From: an uncultured Bacteroidales bacterium
GTDB taxonomy: Bacteria > Bacteroidota > Bacteroidia > Bacteroidales > UBA932
Assembly (NCBI GenBank): GCA_900316795.1
Contig: ONEF01000008.1
Location: 47,853-111,852, forward strand
DNA: 64,000 nt
Direction of reading: 5' to 3'
This document shows, one piece after another, positions 56,425 through 64,000 of the stretch. The position numbers and the translations under genes were made by a program. Under the pieces are notes generated by a model that saw only the letters and a list, made by a program, of their open reading frames with translations, was not told the origin of the DNA and ran no database searches. Numbering within the stretch: the first letter of the stretch is position 1; every line of letters begins with the position of its first letter.

Positions 56425-57063
56425 ATGCACTGCTTCAGATATAGAATGGAACACGATTATGGTTTCGCACCGAATCCATTTTGGGGAACGCTAACTTTGG
56501 CTTGCTGCAAGGCACAGATACGTAATAGTCAAGTTCTTGCTGTTGGCGATTGGATTGTAGGATTGGGTAGTGTGTCAATGGGCAATGAGGGTACTGTGAT
56601 TTATGCAGCACAGGTTAAAAAGAAAATATCGTTTGATGATTATTGGAACTCACCTGACTATCAAGTAAAGAAAGCCAATATCAATGGCACGATGATTCAA
56701 ATGTATGGTGACAATGTTTACCATACGGTTGACGGGCAGGTAGTGCAGGAGTCTTGTGCTCACAGCAATGATCCTGATGGGAAGCATAAGAAGAGCGATG
56801 TTAGTGGAAAGAATGTTCTTATTTGTGAACGTTTCTATTATTTTGGAGATCAAGCACCAAAACTGCCAAAGGAGCTGGCTTACATAGGTGATACTGGTAA
56901 TCCAAGAGCCATTCGCTATACAGATTTGGACGATAAGAAAATCCAAGCCTTTACAGATTGGCTAGCTGCTAATTACAAAACAGGCATCCTTGGGGATCCT
57001 TGCAATTGGAAGGAGTTTAAACGCGAGAAGTACGAAATCTATGAGGATGAAGAAGGCATGTAG
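56425..57063 (+). CDS. Nucleotide modification associated domain 2 (Nmad2) protein
   Basis: 212 residues. FRYRMEHDYGFAPNPFWGTLTLACCKAQIRN is cut here into the family marks DYGFAPNPF, TLACCK and IRN. These are followed by VGDWIVGLGS, FDDYWNSPDY and GDNVYH, then ICERFYYFGD with the late NPRAIRY segment. I recognise this as Nmad2, a domain found by comparative genomics beside enzymes that build complex bases in DNA. Its biochemical activity is not known to me. It is 3 bases after the TIR-like gene, and its last codons overlap the next gene by ~20 bases. Confidence 0.72.
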   Translation: MHCFRYRMEHDYGFAPNPFWGTLTLACCKAQIRNSQVLAVGDWIVGLGSVSMGNEGTVIYAAQVKKKISFDDYWNSPDYQVKKANINGTMIQMYGDNVYHTVDGQVVQESCAHSNDPDGKHKKSDVSGKNVLICERFYYFGDQAPKLPKELAYIGDTGNPRAIRYTDLDDKKIQAFTDWLAANYKTGILGDPCNWKEFKREKYEIYEDEEGM

Positions 57064-58048
57064 CATTGTGCCCAACGATGCTACGCTGAAATACTATTTC
57101 TATTTCATTCAGGAGCGAATGAACATCTTCTGGAAGATGTGCGAGGATAACATTCCGTTGACCGACGACCCCATCCTGAAGGAATATAAATTCACCAATG
57201 TGTATCGTGCTTGCGACCGTGTGAGCCAATTCCTGATGCGTAATGTCATCTATAAGGACTTGGATGAGTACAGCCCTGAAGATGTACTGCTGCGCATCCT
57301 TGTGTTCAAAGTGTTCAACCGTATTGAGACCTGGGACTACCTCTGCCAACTCAACGACATTACCGTTGACTCGTTCAATGTAGCTAAGTTGAGTAAGGCC
57401 CTGACTAGAAGGCAGCAGAACTATCCCATCTTCTCCAATGCGTATATGATGACCGGCAGTTATTCCGGCTATCAAAACATCAGCACTAAACATCAGGTGT
57501 GGTTGCAGATGATAGACGACGAATTTATTAAGGGGAATGGACTAAAGCAGGTGCTTAATGCCAAGTCGATGGCAGAAGTGTATAACCAGCAGAGGGCATA
57601 TCCGCTGATTGGTGACTTCCTGGCCTACCAATATACCATTGATTTCAACTATTCACCCTATTTGAACTTTGACGAAGATTCGTTTGTTAAGGCTGGTGTA
57701 GGAGCCGTGCGAGGTATCAAGAAATGCTTTGCCTCCTATGGGAATGACTATGAGGATGCCATCTACTACATTCACGACCATTTTGAACAGTTGCAGGAAC
57801 GCTACGGTTATACCGAGTTCCGCCCTCTGCCCGGGCGCAACCCCAAGCTGGTTGATCTCCAGAACTGCTTCTGTGAGACCGACAAATACCTGCGTGCCAA
57901 GATGCCAGAGCTGAAAGTGGGCAATGTGCGCATCAAGCAACGCTATAAGCCTTCCTTAGAAGGCATTGACTATTATTTCCCTGATAAGTGGGGCGTGGAG
58001 GAGCATATCCGGCGCGAACCACCCCAACAGACACTCTTCGCACTATGA
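57041..58048 (+). CDS. HMUDK-helical / alpha-glutamyl-putrescinyl-thymine pyrophosphorylase-like protein
   Basis: 335 residues from the ATG at 57041; ATG 57047 is equally possible and the frame is open upstream to 56990. The segment YFIQERMNIFWKMCE, then LTDDPILKEYKFTNVYRACD, RVSQFL and RILVFKVFNRIETWDYL, matches the helical domain shared by 5-hydroxymethyl-dU DNA kinases and the aGPT-PPlase enzymes of phage thymine hypermodification. The other marks are FLAYQYTIDF, GAVRGIKKCF and the C-terminal DIYY-like EGIDYYFPDKWG. No P-loop is seen, so kinase activity is not supported. It overlaps the Nmad2 gene upstream and shares ATGA with the radical SAM gene, a sign of translational coupling. Confidence 0.68.
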   Translation: MRMKKACSIVPNDATLKYYFYFIQERMNIFWKMCEDNIPLTDDPILKEYKFTNVYRACDRVSQFLMRNVIYKDLDEYSPEDVLLRILVFKVFNRIETWDYLCQLNDITVDSFNVAKLSKALTRRQQNYPIFSNAYMMTGSYSGYQNISTKHQVWLQMIDDEFIKGNGLKQVLNAKSMAEVYNQQRAYPLIGDFLAYQYTIDFNYSPYLNFDEDSFVKAGVGAVRGIKKCFASYGNDYEDAIYYIHDHFEQLQERYGYTEFRPLPGRNPKLVDLQNCFCETDKYLRAKMPELKVGNVRIKQRYKPSLEGIDYYFPDKWGVEEHIRREPPQQTLFAL

Positions 58049-59004
58049 CCTTGAAAGAGATTACCATTGAGGTTACTCAGCAGTGCCCTAACCGTTGCAT
58101 CTATTGTTCTTCTCTTTCCGACATGGAAAAGAATGAGCAACTTGATTTTGATGTTATTAAGCAAGTGGTGGATGATGCTATTTCCTTGGGTGCAAAAAGC
58201 GTGAGTTTGTCTGGCGGGGAACCATTCATGAGGGAAGATATTGCAGAGATTGTAACGTACCTCCATGGCAAAGGTTTAGAGGTCAGGCTTTATTCAAGCG
58301 GCATTTCTAATATAGCAAACCGTTATACAGCCATTCCGACTGTACTATTGGAAACTATCAAAGGAAAGATAGATGCCCTTATCTTCAACTATGAGGCAAT
58401 TGATGCAGACCTTTACGCCACTATCATGAGAAACGAGGCTGCAAATCTGACACTATTGGATGAAACCATCAACCGTGCTGTTTTGTTAGGAATCCCTGTT
58501 GAGGCACATCTGGTGCCAATGCACTGCAACTACCGTCAGATCCCCAATGTCTTGAGCAAGCTCTATGCAATGGGAGTGAAAAACGTCAGTCTCCTGCGCC
58601 TTGTACCTCAGGGACGTGTGCCGGAAAATAAGGCGCTTGTGGAAATGAACAATAAAGAGCAGAATGAACTGAAACAGATACTGCAAAAGTGTCAGGAGAC
58701 CTATCATGGCAAGATACGCCTTGGTCTGCCGTTCTCTGCCAAACAAGCCTCTTGTGGTACGGGATTGGTGAAACTTACAGTTCGCTATGATGGTTTTGTG
58801 TTTCCTTGTGAGGCATTCAAGGATGGGATGATGGAGTTAAAAGACGGAGTCACGCCAGAGAATGTGAAAGAAAAGCGCCTTAGGGAGAAATACTGCAATT
58901 CTGCATATCTCTGTTCTGTAAGGGATGACTTGAAAGAGTACGCTTCTTGTGAGGGTGGCGAACATTGTTACGGGCAGTATTGTAGAATTATTAAAAACAG
59001 ATAA
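58045..59004 (+). CDS. Radical SAM enzyme with extra C-terminal cysteines
   Basis: 319 residues from the ATG at 58045, which overlaps the previous stop as ATGA. An upstream in-frame start (57988) would place 19 poor residues inside the previous gene. The cluster motif CPNRCIYC (Cys14, Cys18, Cys21) binds the SAM-linked [4Fe-4S]; SLSGGEPFMRED is the SAM-binding GGE segment. The C-terminus has eight or so further cysteines (SCGTG, FPCEAF, KYCNS, LCSV, SCEGG, HCYGQYC), the pattern of a SPASM/twitch domain with auxiliary clusters. Such enzymes often modify peptides. In this operon, action on a DNA base or a nucleotide is an inference only. Confidence 0.87.
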   Translation: MTLKEITIEVTQQCPNRCIYCSSLSDMEKNEQLDFDVIKQVVDDAISLGAKSVSLSGGEPFMREDIAEIVTYLHGKGLEVRLYSSGISNIANRYTAIPTVLLETIKGKIDALIFNYEAIDADLYATIMRNEAANLTLLDETINRAVLLGIPVEAHLVPMHCNYRQIPNVLSKLYAMGVKNVSLLRLVPQGRVPENKALVEMNNKEQNELKQILQKCQETYHGKIRLGLPFSAKQASCGTGLVKLTVRYDGFVFPCEAFKDGMMELKDGVTPENVKEKRLREKYCNSAYLCSVRDDLKEYASCEGGEHCYGQYCRIIKNR

Positions 59005-59006
59005 CC

Positions 59007-59447
59007 ATGTGCGATACAAACAATAGTCTTTTTGCACGCTCTGAAGTGCAAGGTTTTATAAGCCAGTTGGACAGTATCATTAGTAGGATGGCCAATAACA
59101 GTGCCAATGCCAAGAACTGGCTGATGACAATTATAGCGGCAGCCATAGCTATACAGTGGTCGAAAGACCAACTGCAAAATGTGCTGTGGTTACTTATTCC
59201 CACTATACTCTTTATGTTGACGGATATGTATTATTTGGGGATGGAACGCCATTTCAATGATGTGCAGAAGAAATTTATTGAACAGGTACGTGCCGGGAAT
59301 GACATAAAGGATTTGGTTTATAATATAATTAAGACCACCAAATGTGAGCAGGTGTGTAACACTTTCGGTAGTATTGATTCACTGTCAATATGGCCGTTCT
59401 ATCTGATAGTGATAGTATGTGTTTTTGCTGTGAAATACTTGTTGTAG
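59007..59447 (+). CDS. Small membrane protein, three predicted segments (SLATT-like layout)
   Basis: 146 residues. A helical N-terminus (~1-36, LFARSEVQGFISQLDSIIS) is followed by two close hydrophobic segments (~40-53 and ~60-78), a charged helix (~80-118), and a last segment at ~128-145 ending VKYLL. The pair of membrane segments with a following charged helical part recalls SLATT-type proteins, which are proposed membrane effectors in signalling-based defence systems. The match is by layout, not by motif. It starts 2 bases after the radical SAM stop and closes the operon. A small hairpin (agggta 59501-59506, taccct 59515-59520) follows without a clear T-run. Confidence 0.65.
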   Translation: MCDTNNSLFARSEVQGFISQLDSIISRMANNSANAKNWLMTIIAAAIAIQWSKDQLQNVLWLLIPTILFMLTDMYYLGMERHFNDVQKKFIEQVRAGNDIKDLVYNIIKTTKCEQVCNTFGSIDSLSIWPFYLIVIVCVFAVKYLL

Positions 59448-59549
59448 AGCAACGCATATTAAATGAGAAGTGCCACTCTTACCCACAAACGTAAACGCAA
59501 AGGGTAGGGGAATCTACCCTCTAAAAAGCAAATAATAAGACAGATATTT

Positions 59550-59693
59550 ATGAAATGAATAGTTCTCGCCGGAGGGTCCGGCACACGGCTTTACCCGATT
59601 ACCAAGGGTGTAAACAAACAGTTGTTGCCCATCTACGACTAGCCGATGGTGTATTACCCCATCAGTGCGCTGATGTTGGCGGGGATTATGTGA
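59550..59693 (+). pseudogene. rfbA: rfbA fragment with two in-frame stops
   Basis: Starting at ATG 59550 the frame reads Met-Lys, stop, then [27 protein letters not shown], stop (where Lys is expected before PMVYYPIS), and SALMLAGI before it breaks off at 59693. This is the first ~47 codons of a glucose-1-phosphate thymidylyltransferase, similar to but not the same as the intact copy at 24552. The codons are not those of a recent copy of that gene. It marks a second sugar-nucleotide cluster disrupted near the right end of the five-gene operon. Confidence 0.85.
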
Positions 59694-59735
59694 ACGGGGC
59701 AGGGAAAACGAAATAAACAATAACGATATACGATA

Positions 59736-60911
59736 ATGAAGAAAGTAATGCTGGTCTTCGGGACACGGCCGGAGGCCATCAAGATGTGTCCGCTGGTGAA
59801 AGAGTTCCAGAAGTATCCGGATGAGTTTGAGACGATTGTGTGCGTGACGGGACAGCACCGCGAGATGCTGGACCAGGTGCTGCGCATCTTCGACGTGAAG
59901 CCCGACTTCGACCTCAATATTATGAAGCAGGGACAGGACCTGTACGACGTCACCGCCCGCGTGCTCACCGGTATGCGCGATGTGTTCAAGGAGTGCAAGC
60001 CCGATGTGGTGCTGGTCCACGGCGACACCACCACCTCCACCGCCGCTGCCCTCGCTGCCTTCTACCAGCAGATTCCCGTGGGCCACGTGGAGGCTGGCCT
60101 CCGCACCCACAACATCTACAGCCCCTGGCCCGAGGAGATGAACCGCCAGATCACCGGCCGCATCGCCACCTACGATTTCGCCCCCACGCCCCTCAGCGAG
60201 CAGAACCTCCTCGACGAGAAGGCACAGGGCCGGATCTTCGTCACCGGCAACACTGTCATCGATGCCCTCCATATGGTGGTCGATAAGCTCAAGAGCGACA
60301 ATGCCCTTGCCGATGAGCAGGTGGGCGTCCTCAAAGCCTCAGGGTACGACGTCACTCGCCTTGACAACGGGCGCAAGCTCGTCCTCATCACCGGCCACCG
60401 TCGTGAGAACTTCGGCGAAGGCTTCATCTCGATGGTCACGGCGATGAAAGACCTCAGCGAGAAATACCACGACGTGGATTTTGTCTATCCGATGCACCTC
60501 AACCCCAACGTGCGCAAGCCCATCCACGAGGTGTTCGGCGAAGACCTCACCCGGTACAGCAACTTCTTCTTCATCGAGCCGCTGCAATACCTGGAGTTCG
60601 TCTATCTGATGGAGAAGTCCACCGTCGTCCTCACCGACAGCGGCGGCATCCAGGAAGAGGCCCCCGGCCTGGGTAAGCCCGTCCTTGTGATGCGCGACAC
60701 CACCGAGCGCCCCGAAGCTCTCAAGAGCGGCACCGTCCACCTCGTCGGCACCAACCACCACCTTATCGTCAGCGAAGTCAGCACCCTCCTCGACGACCCG
60801 CAGGCCTACGAGCGTATGTCCAAGGCCGTCAACCCCTACGGCGACGGAAAGGCCTGCGACCGTATCGTGCGGGCGCTGAAAGGGGAGCAGGTGGAGAGAT
60901 ACGGAGCGTAA
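59736..60911 (+). CDS. wecB: UDP-N-acetylglucosamine 2-epimerase (non-hydrolysing)
   Basis: 391 residues. It converts UDP-GlcNAc to UDP-ManNAc in the cytosol, the first step to ManNAc or ManNAcA. Marks: FGTRPEAIKMCPLV, VCVTGQHREML, HGDTTTS, HVEAGLRT, LITGHRRENFGEG and the C-terminal LTDSGGIQEEAPGLGKPVLVMR with DTTERPE. The codons are strongly GC-ending (gcc, ctc, cgc, acc), unlike genes to the left. It follows the rfbA fragment by ~40 bases and pairs with wecC downstream. Confidence 0.96.
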   Translation: MKKVMLVFGTRPEAIKMCPLVKEFQKYPDEFETIVCVTGQHREMLDQVLRIFDVKPDFDLNIMKQGQDLYDVTARVLTGMRDVFKECKPDVVLVHGDTTTSTAAALAAFYQQIPVGHVEAGLRTHNIYSPWPEEMNRQITGRIATYDFAPTPLSEQNLLDEKAQGRIFVTGNTVIDALHMVVDKLKSDNALADEQVGVLKASGYDVTRLDNGRKLVLITGHRRENFGEGFISMVTAMKDLSEKYHDVDFVYPMHLNPNVRKPIHEVFGEDLTRYSNFFFIEPLQYLEFVYLMEKSTVVLTDSGGIQEEAPGLGKPVLVMRDTTERPEALKSGTVHLVGTNHHLIVSEVSTLLDDPQAYERMSKAVNPYGDGKACDRIVRALKGEQVERYGA

Positions 60912-61034
60912 AACAATTAACGGTTAACAGTTAACGTTTAGGTTAGGAGATTTTTAATCAATTTCGAAATAGATTTTTGACAAATTTTTGCGCTTCAGCG
61001 CATCCCAACAGATAATAATAAACATTCTATCAAT

Positions 61035-62261
61035 ATGATCAACGTAATTGGCCTCGGCTACATCGGTCTTCCGACCGCCCTTATGATGGCATCCCACGGT
61101 GTGGAAGTCATCGGTACAGACTTCAACAAAGAATTGGTGGCAACCCTCAACGCCGGCAAGACGACCTTCAAGGAAGATGGTCTTGACGAGCTCTTCGCCG
61201 CAGCCGTCAAGGCGGGCATCAAGTTCACCACCGAGTATCAGAAGACGGATATGTACATCGTCTCCGTCCCGACCCCCTACGACAAGTTCTCCAAGAAGGT
61301 AGACGCCTGCTACGTCGTCGCTGCCGTCAAGGAGGTGATGAAGGTCTGCCCCAAGGGAGCCACCGTCGTCATCGAATCCACCGTCAGCCCCGGCACCATC
61401 GACAAGTTCGTGCGTCCTGTCATTGAGCAAAACGGCTTCAAGATAGGCGAAGATATCAACCTCGTCCACGCCCCTGAGCGTATCATCCCTGGCAATATGG
61501 TCTATGAGCTGCTGCACAACAATCGCACTATCGGAGCCGACTCCAAGGAGATCGGCGAAAAGGTCAAGAGCTACTACGCCTCCTTCTGCCAGGGCGAGAT
61601 CGTCGTCACCGACATCCGCACGGCCGAGATGACCAAGGTGGTCGAGAACACCTACCGCGCCGTCAATATCGCCTTTGCCAACGAGCTCAGCCGCATCTGC
61701 CGTCACGATAATATGGATGTCTATGAGATCATCCGCATCTGCAATATGCACCCCCGTGTCAATATCCTCCAGCCCGGTCCCGGCGTAGGCGGCCACTGCA
61801 TCAGCGTCGATCCCTGGTTCCTCGTGGGCGACTATCCCCAGCTCGCCAAAGTCATCGACGAGTCGATGAAGACCAACGACTACCAGCCCGTCTTCGTCCT
61901 CGAACGCATCCACGAGATTATGGAGAAGCACGGCATCACCGACAACCGCCGCATCGGCCTCTACGGCCTCACCTACAAGGAGAATGTCGATGACATCCGC
62001 GAGAGCCCGACCCTTCAGATGCTCGACATCCAGGAGCGTCACCTCGCCCGTCCGCTCAAGACCTTCGACCCCTTCTTCACCGAGAAGGAGATTGTCAAGA
62101 ACCAGATTCTCGACTTCGACCAGTTCCTCTCCGAGGTGGATATGGTGGTCATTATGGTCAAGCACGACCACATCAAGCAGAACTGGGACAAACTCAAGGG
62201 CAAGGTCATTCTGGATTGCCATAACATCTGCCCGATCAAGGAGAACGTGTACCATATCTAA
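61035..62261 (+). CDS. wecC: UDP-N-acetyl-D-mannosamine dehydrogenase
   Basis: 408 residues. It oxidises UDP-ManNAc (product of wecB) to UDP-ManNAcA with NAD. Rossmann N-terminus VIGLGYIGLPTALMMASHG; central helix with EMTKVVENTYRAVNIAFANEL; catalytic Cys in GVGGHCISVDPWF near residue 256; C-terminal UDP-binding part with GLTYKENVDDIRESP. It has the same GC-rich codon use as wecB. The 120-base spacer holds gttaac repeats (60913-60935) and a perfect TGCGC/GCGCA hairpin (60989-61002). Together with wecB it supplies a capsule sugar. Confidence 0.96.
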   Translation: MINVIGLGYIGLPTALMMASHGVEVIGTDFNKELVATLNAGKTTFKEDGLDELFAAAVKAGIKFTTEYQKTDMYIVSVPTPYDKFSKKVDACYVVAAVKEVMKVCPKGATVVIESTVSPGTIDKFVRPVIEQNGFKIGEDINLVHAPERIIPGNMVYELLHNNRTIGADSKEIGEKVKSYYASFCQGEIVVTDIRTAEMTKVVENTYRAVNIAFANELSRICRHDNMDVYEIIRICNMHPRVNILQPGPGVGGHCISVDPWFLVGDYPQLAKVIDESMKTNDYQPVFVLERIHEIMEKHGITDNRRIGLYGLTYKENVDDIRESPTLQMLDIQERHLARPLKTFDPFFTEKEIVKNQILDFDQFLSEVDMVVIMVKHDHIKQNWDKLKGKVILDCHNICPIKENVYHI

Positions 62262-62351
62262 TTTGATAGGATTTCTGGCAGCACAGGTGGAACGGAAGTT
62301 CGCAGTTCGATACTGCCTGCCGGAACAATTATTTGAGTATTTGTAGTTATT

Positions 62352-64000
62352 ATGGCGGAATTTCCTAAAACCAATGTCTGTTGTCTGGATTTGACACAGG
62401 AGTGTCTGGATTATCTCAAGTCTTTGAACTTGAACGTATACGAAGGCTCTCTTGGATCAGTATTCTCAATCAAATGGGACCGCTCTGTATATGGATCAAA
62501 AACAGTTTTGGTTGACGTTGATTATCCTACCAATATTCACGAGTACCATATCTTCTTGCACGATATGGAGAATCCTCACCCGAGAGATTATAAGTCTGAA
62601 GAGCATCGGATAAAGGAGATTGAAAGCGGAGAGAGCAGACATTTGGTGTGCTATCATCCAGTCAACACATACGATTTACGCCCATATGGTCTCCGTAGGC
62701 TAAGCAATCATCTTAGAGGCCTTAAAAGTCATCGTAGGATTGAGATTGTTTTTGTGGGGAGCGAACACGTTGTTGAGTATTTTTCAAATGCAATCTCAGT
62801 ACATGCCCCTCGCTCTATGGGGCAGGTTTCCAATATTGAAGACTGGAATCTTGTATCTGGTTATGAGAAATATGGGAAACGAGTCAAACTCTCAGAGTAT
62901 GGTATTTCTAAGGTGTTGTTTGAAGGAATCCTGGATAAGGTTGAATACTATCGAGTCTTTTCACAGCCAACAGTTTGTCAAGGAGAAAACCGTGTCCCAG
63001 ACAAAGATTATATTCCTCTACTTACCAATGAGGAAGGAGAATGGGTGTCCTATGTTTACTACCATTCGGATGATTATATAAAGGTGATTCTTCCACAGGT
63101 GGAGGAAAAGGCTGCGTTGCTGAAAAACCTATTTGAGAATGTGTTGTTGAAATACTTCTCAGACTATTTCCCAGATATTGAGGCTCGGAATTGGATTCAC
63201 AAGGATTACTATATGCTGCGTGATGAACTTGAAATACAACGACGGATAGATGATAAACGAAAAGAATACGAGCAAACAATTAAACAACTGGAGAACGAGG
63301 CAGATTCTATTAAAGATAAAAATCTTCCCTTTAAGCAGCTTCTCACAGAATCGGGGTCCAAACTTGTTAAAGCAGTGAAGTCATTCTTAGAATGGTTGGG
63401 CTTTGAGAACGTAATTGATAAGGATGATACTTTGGCAGAGGGAGAACAGAAGGAGGAAGATCTTTGCTTTGAATATGAAGGGACTCACATATACATGGAG
63501 GTGAAGGGCATCAACGGTACCTCAACAGATGCGGAATGTTCGCAGGTGGATAAAATAGTTAATCGTCGTATGCGTGAGCTGAAGACTACTGATGTCCACG
63601 GCGTGTATGTAGTCAACCACCAGCGAAACGTGGAGCCGCTGAAACGTCAGATGCCTCCTTTCAATGAGAATCAGATTAAGGACGCAGAAAACCAGTCACG
63701 CACGTTGCTATATACTACAGAACTCTTTGCGCTTCATTCTGATATTGAGAACGGATACATCACCAAAGAGCAGGCAAGAAAAGACCTGTTGCATATCGGT
63801 TTGGCGCAGTTCCATACTTGCGTGGAATCATTAGGCACCCCATACACTTACTATAAAGAAGATACAGTCATCTGTATCGATTTGCACAATACCCAGATAA
63901 GCGTGGGAGACACATTGTATTACAAAGATTCTCTACAACGGCTTGTTGGCCTATATGTGGAAGGCCTTCAGCAAAACAAACAGAGCGTTGATACCGTTTC
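62352..64000 (+). CDS. Large protein with PD-(D/E)XK-like nuclease region (runs off window)
   Basis: The frame from ATG 62352 is open to the window end (549 codons, no stop). Not recognised as a whole. Residues ~1-270 are mixed alpha/beta without known motifs. ~285-325 is a charged coiled-coil helix (QRRIDDKRKEYEQTIKQLENEA). ~345-400 has FLEWLGFENV, then EEDLCFEYEG and YMEVKGINGTS. This is the order leading helix, Asp, ExK of restriction-like endonucleases that act on aberrant or unmodified DNA. The codons are AT-rich again, unlike wecC 90 bases upstream. A role in phage defence is likely by domain type and place; the target is unknown. Confidence 0.72.
   Translation, partial: MAEFPKTNVCCLDLTQECLDYLKSLNLNVYEGSLGSVFSIKWDRSVYGSKTVLVDVDYPTNIHEYHIFLHDMENPHPRDYKSEEHRIKEIESGESRHLVCYHPVNTYDLRPYGLRRLSNHLRGLKSHRRIEIVFVGSEHVVEYFSNAISVHAPRSMGQVSNIEDWNLVSGYEKYGKRVKLSEYGISKVLFEGILDKVEYYRVFSQPTVCQGENRVPDKDYIPLLTNEEGEWVSYVYYHSDDYIKVILPQVEEKAALLKNLFENVLLKYFSDYFPDIEARNWIHKDYYMLRDELEIQRRIDDKRKEYEQTIKQLENEADSIKDKNLPFKQLLTESGSKLVKAVKSFLEWLGFENVIDKDDTLAEGEQKEEDLCFEYEGTHIYMEVKGINGTSTDAECSQVDKIVNRRMRELKTTDVHGVYVVNHQRNVEPLKRQMPPFNENQIKDAENQSRTLLYTTELFALHSDIENGYITKEQARKDLLHIGLAQFHTCVESLGTPYTYYKEDTVICIDLHNTQISVGDTLYYKDSLQRLVGLYVEGLQQNKQSVDTV

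Noticed and set aside
59550..59693. Working rfbA with recoded stop codons
   Set aside because: Two different stops occur within 30 codons and the frame ends after 47 codons, so it is a decayed fragment.
60954..62255. 433-codon open frame opposite wecC
   Set aside because: It arises from the GC-ending codons of wecC; the translation is Asp/Val/Leu-rich without motifs.

Overview
The window is a 64-kb piece of a Bacteroidota chromosome, most likely order Bacteroidales. Several things point there. Six or more promoters match the Bacteroidota pattern TTTG-N19/20-TAnnTTTG. There are SusC-type plug motifs, a UpxY/NusG-like capsule antiterminator, a BY-kinase with a tyrosine-rich tail, a stand-alone RRM RNA-binding protein and the clpC-gyrA-TPR gene order. 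I cannot name the genus. Most of the sequence has moderate GC; the wecB/wecC pair at 59.7-62.3 kb is clearly richer in GC-ending codons.

Layout. 1-9.6 kb: 3' end of ppdK, a decayed DUF1810 gene, and a leftward group purL-phoH-DUF4153. 9.8-24.5 kb: folC followed by a giant alpha-2-macroglobulin-like protein, tRNA-Val, a YbaK-type deacylase, a second giant A2M paralogue that carries an inserted TonB plug-like domain, an M48 lipoprotein protease and a small lipoprotein. 24.5-31.8 kb: dTDP-rhamnose genes rfbA-rfbC-rfbD-rfbB, a transaldolase-family enzyme, a flippase and a glycosyltransferase. 31.8-40.3 kb: an unknown gene, tRNA-Lys, clpC, gyrA, a TPR protein and an RRM protein. 40.4-45.8 kb: divergent purF-like and phosphosugar mutase genes. 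Both carry low-complexity inserts, and between them lies about 1.2 kb of tandem repeats. 46-54.8 kb: an MFS transporter and an exopolysaccharide locus (wza, wzc, a structured leader, upxY, sod, capD).

54.9-64 kb is a mosaic. A capsule sugar epimerase is cut after about 114 codons and joined in frame to the tail of a nuclease-like protein. Debris of further genes follows. Then comes a compact operon: a TIR-like protein, an Nmad2 protein, a thymine-hypermodification-type (HMUDK/aGPT-PPlase helical) protein, a radical SAM enzyme and a small membrane protein. An rfbA fragment with two internal stops, GC-rich wecB/wecC and an unfinished gene with a PD-(D/E)XK-like nuclease region close the window. 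The five-gene operon is the best candidate for an undescribed system. I infer a DNA-modification or anti-phage role from domain types and neighbourhood only.

Other items of note are a multi-hairpin leader with a probable three-way junction ahead of upxY, the A2M/plug chimera, and repeat-derived inserts inside otherwise conserved enzymes. No homology search could be run, so family names come from recognised motifs and remembered family features.
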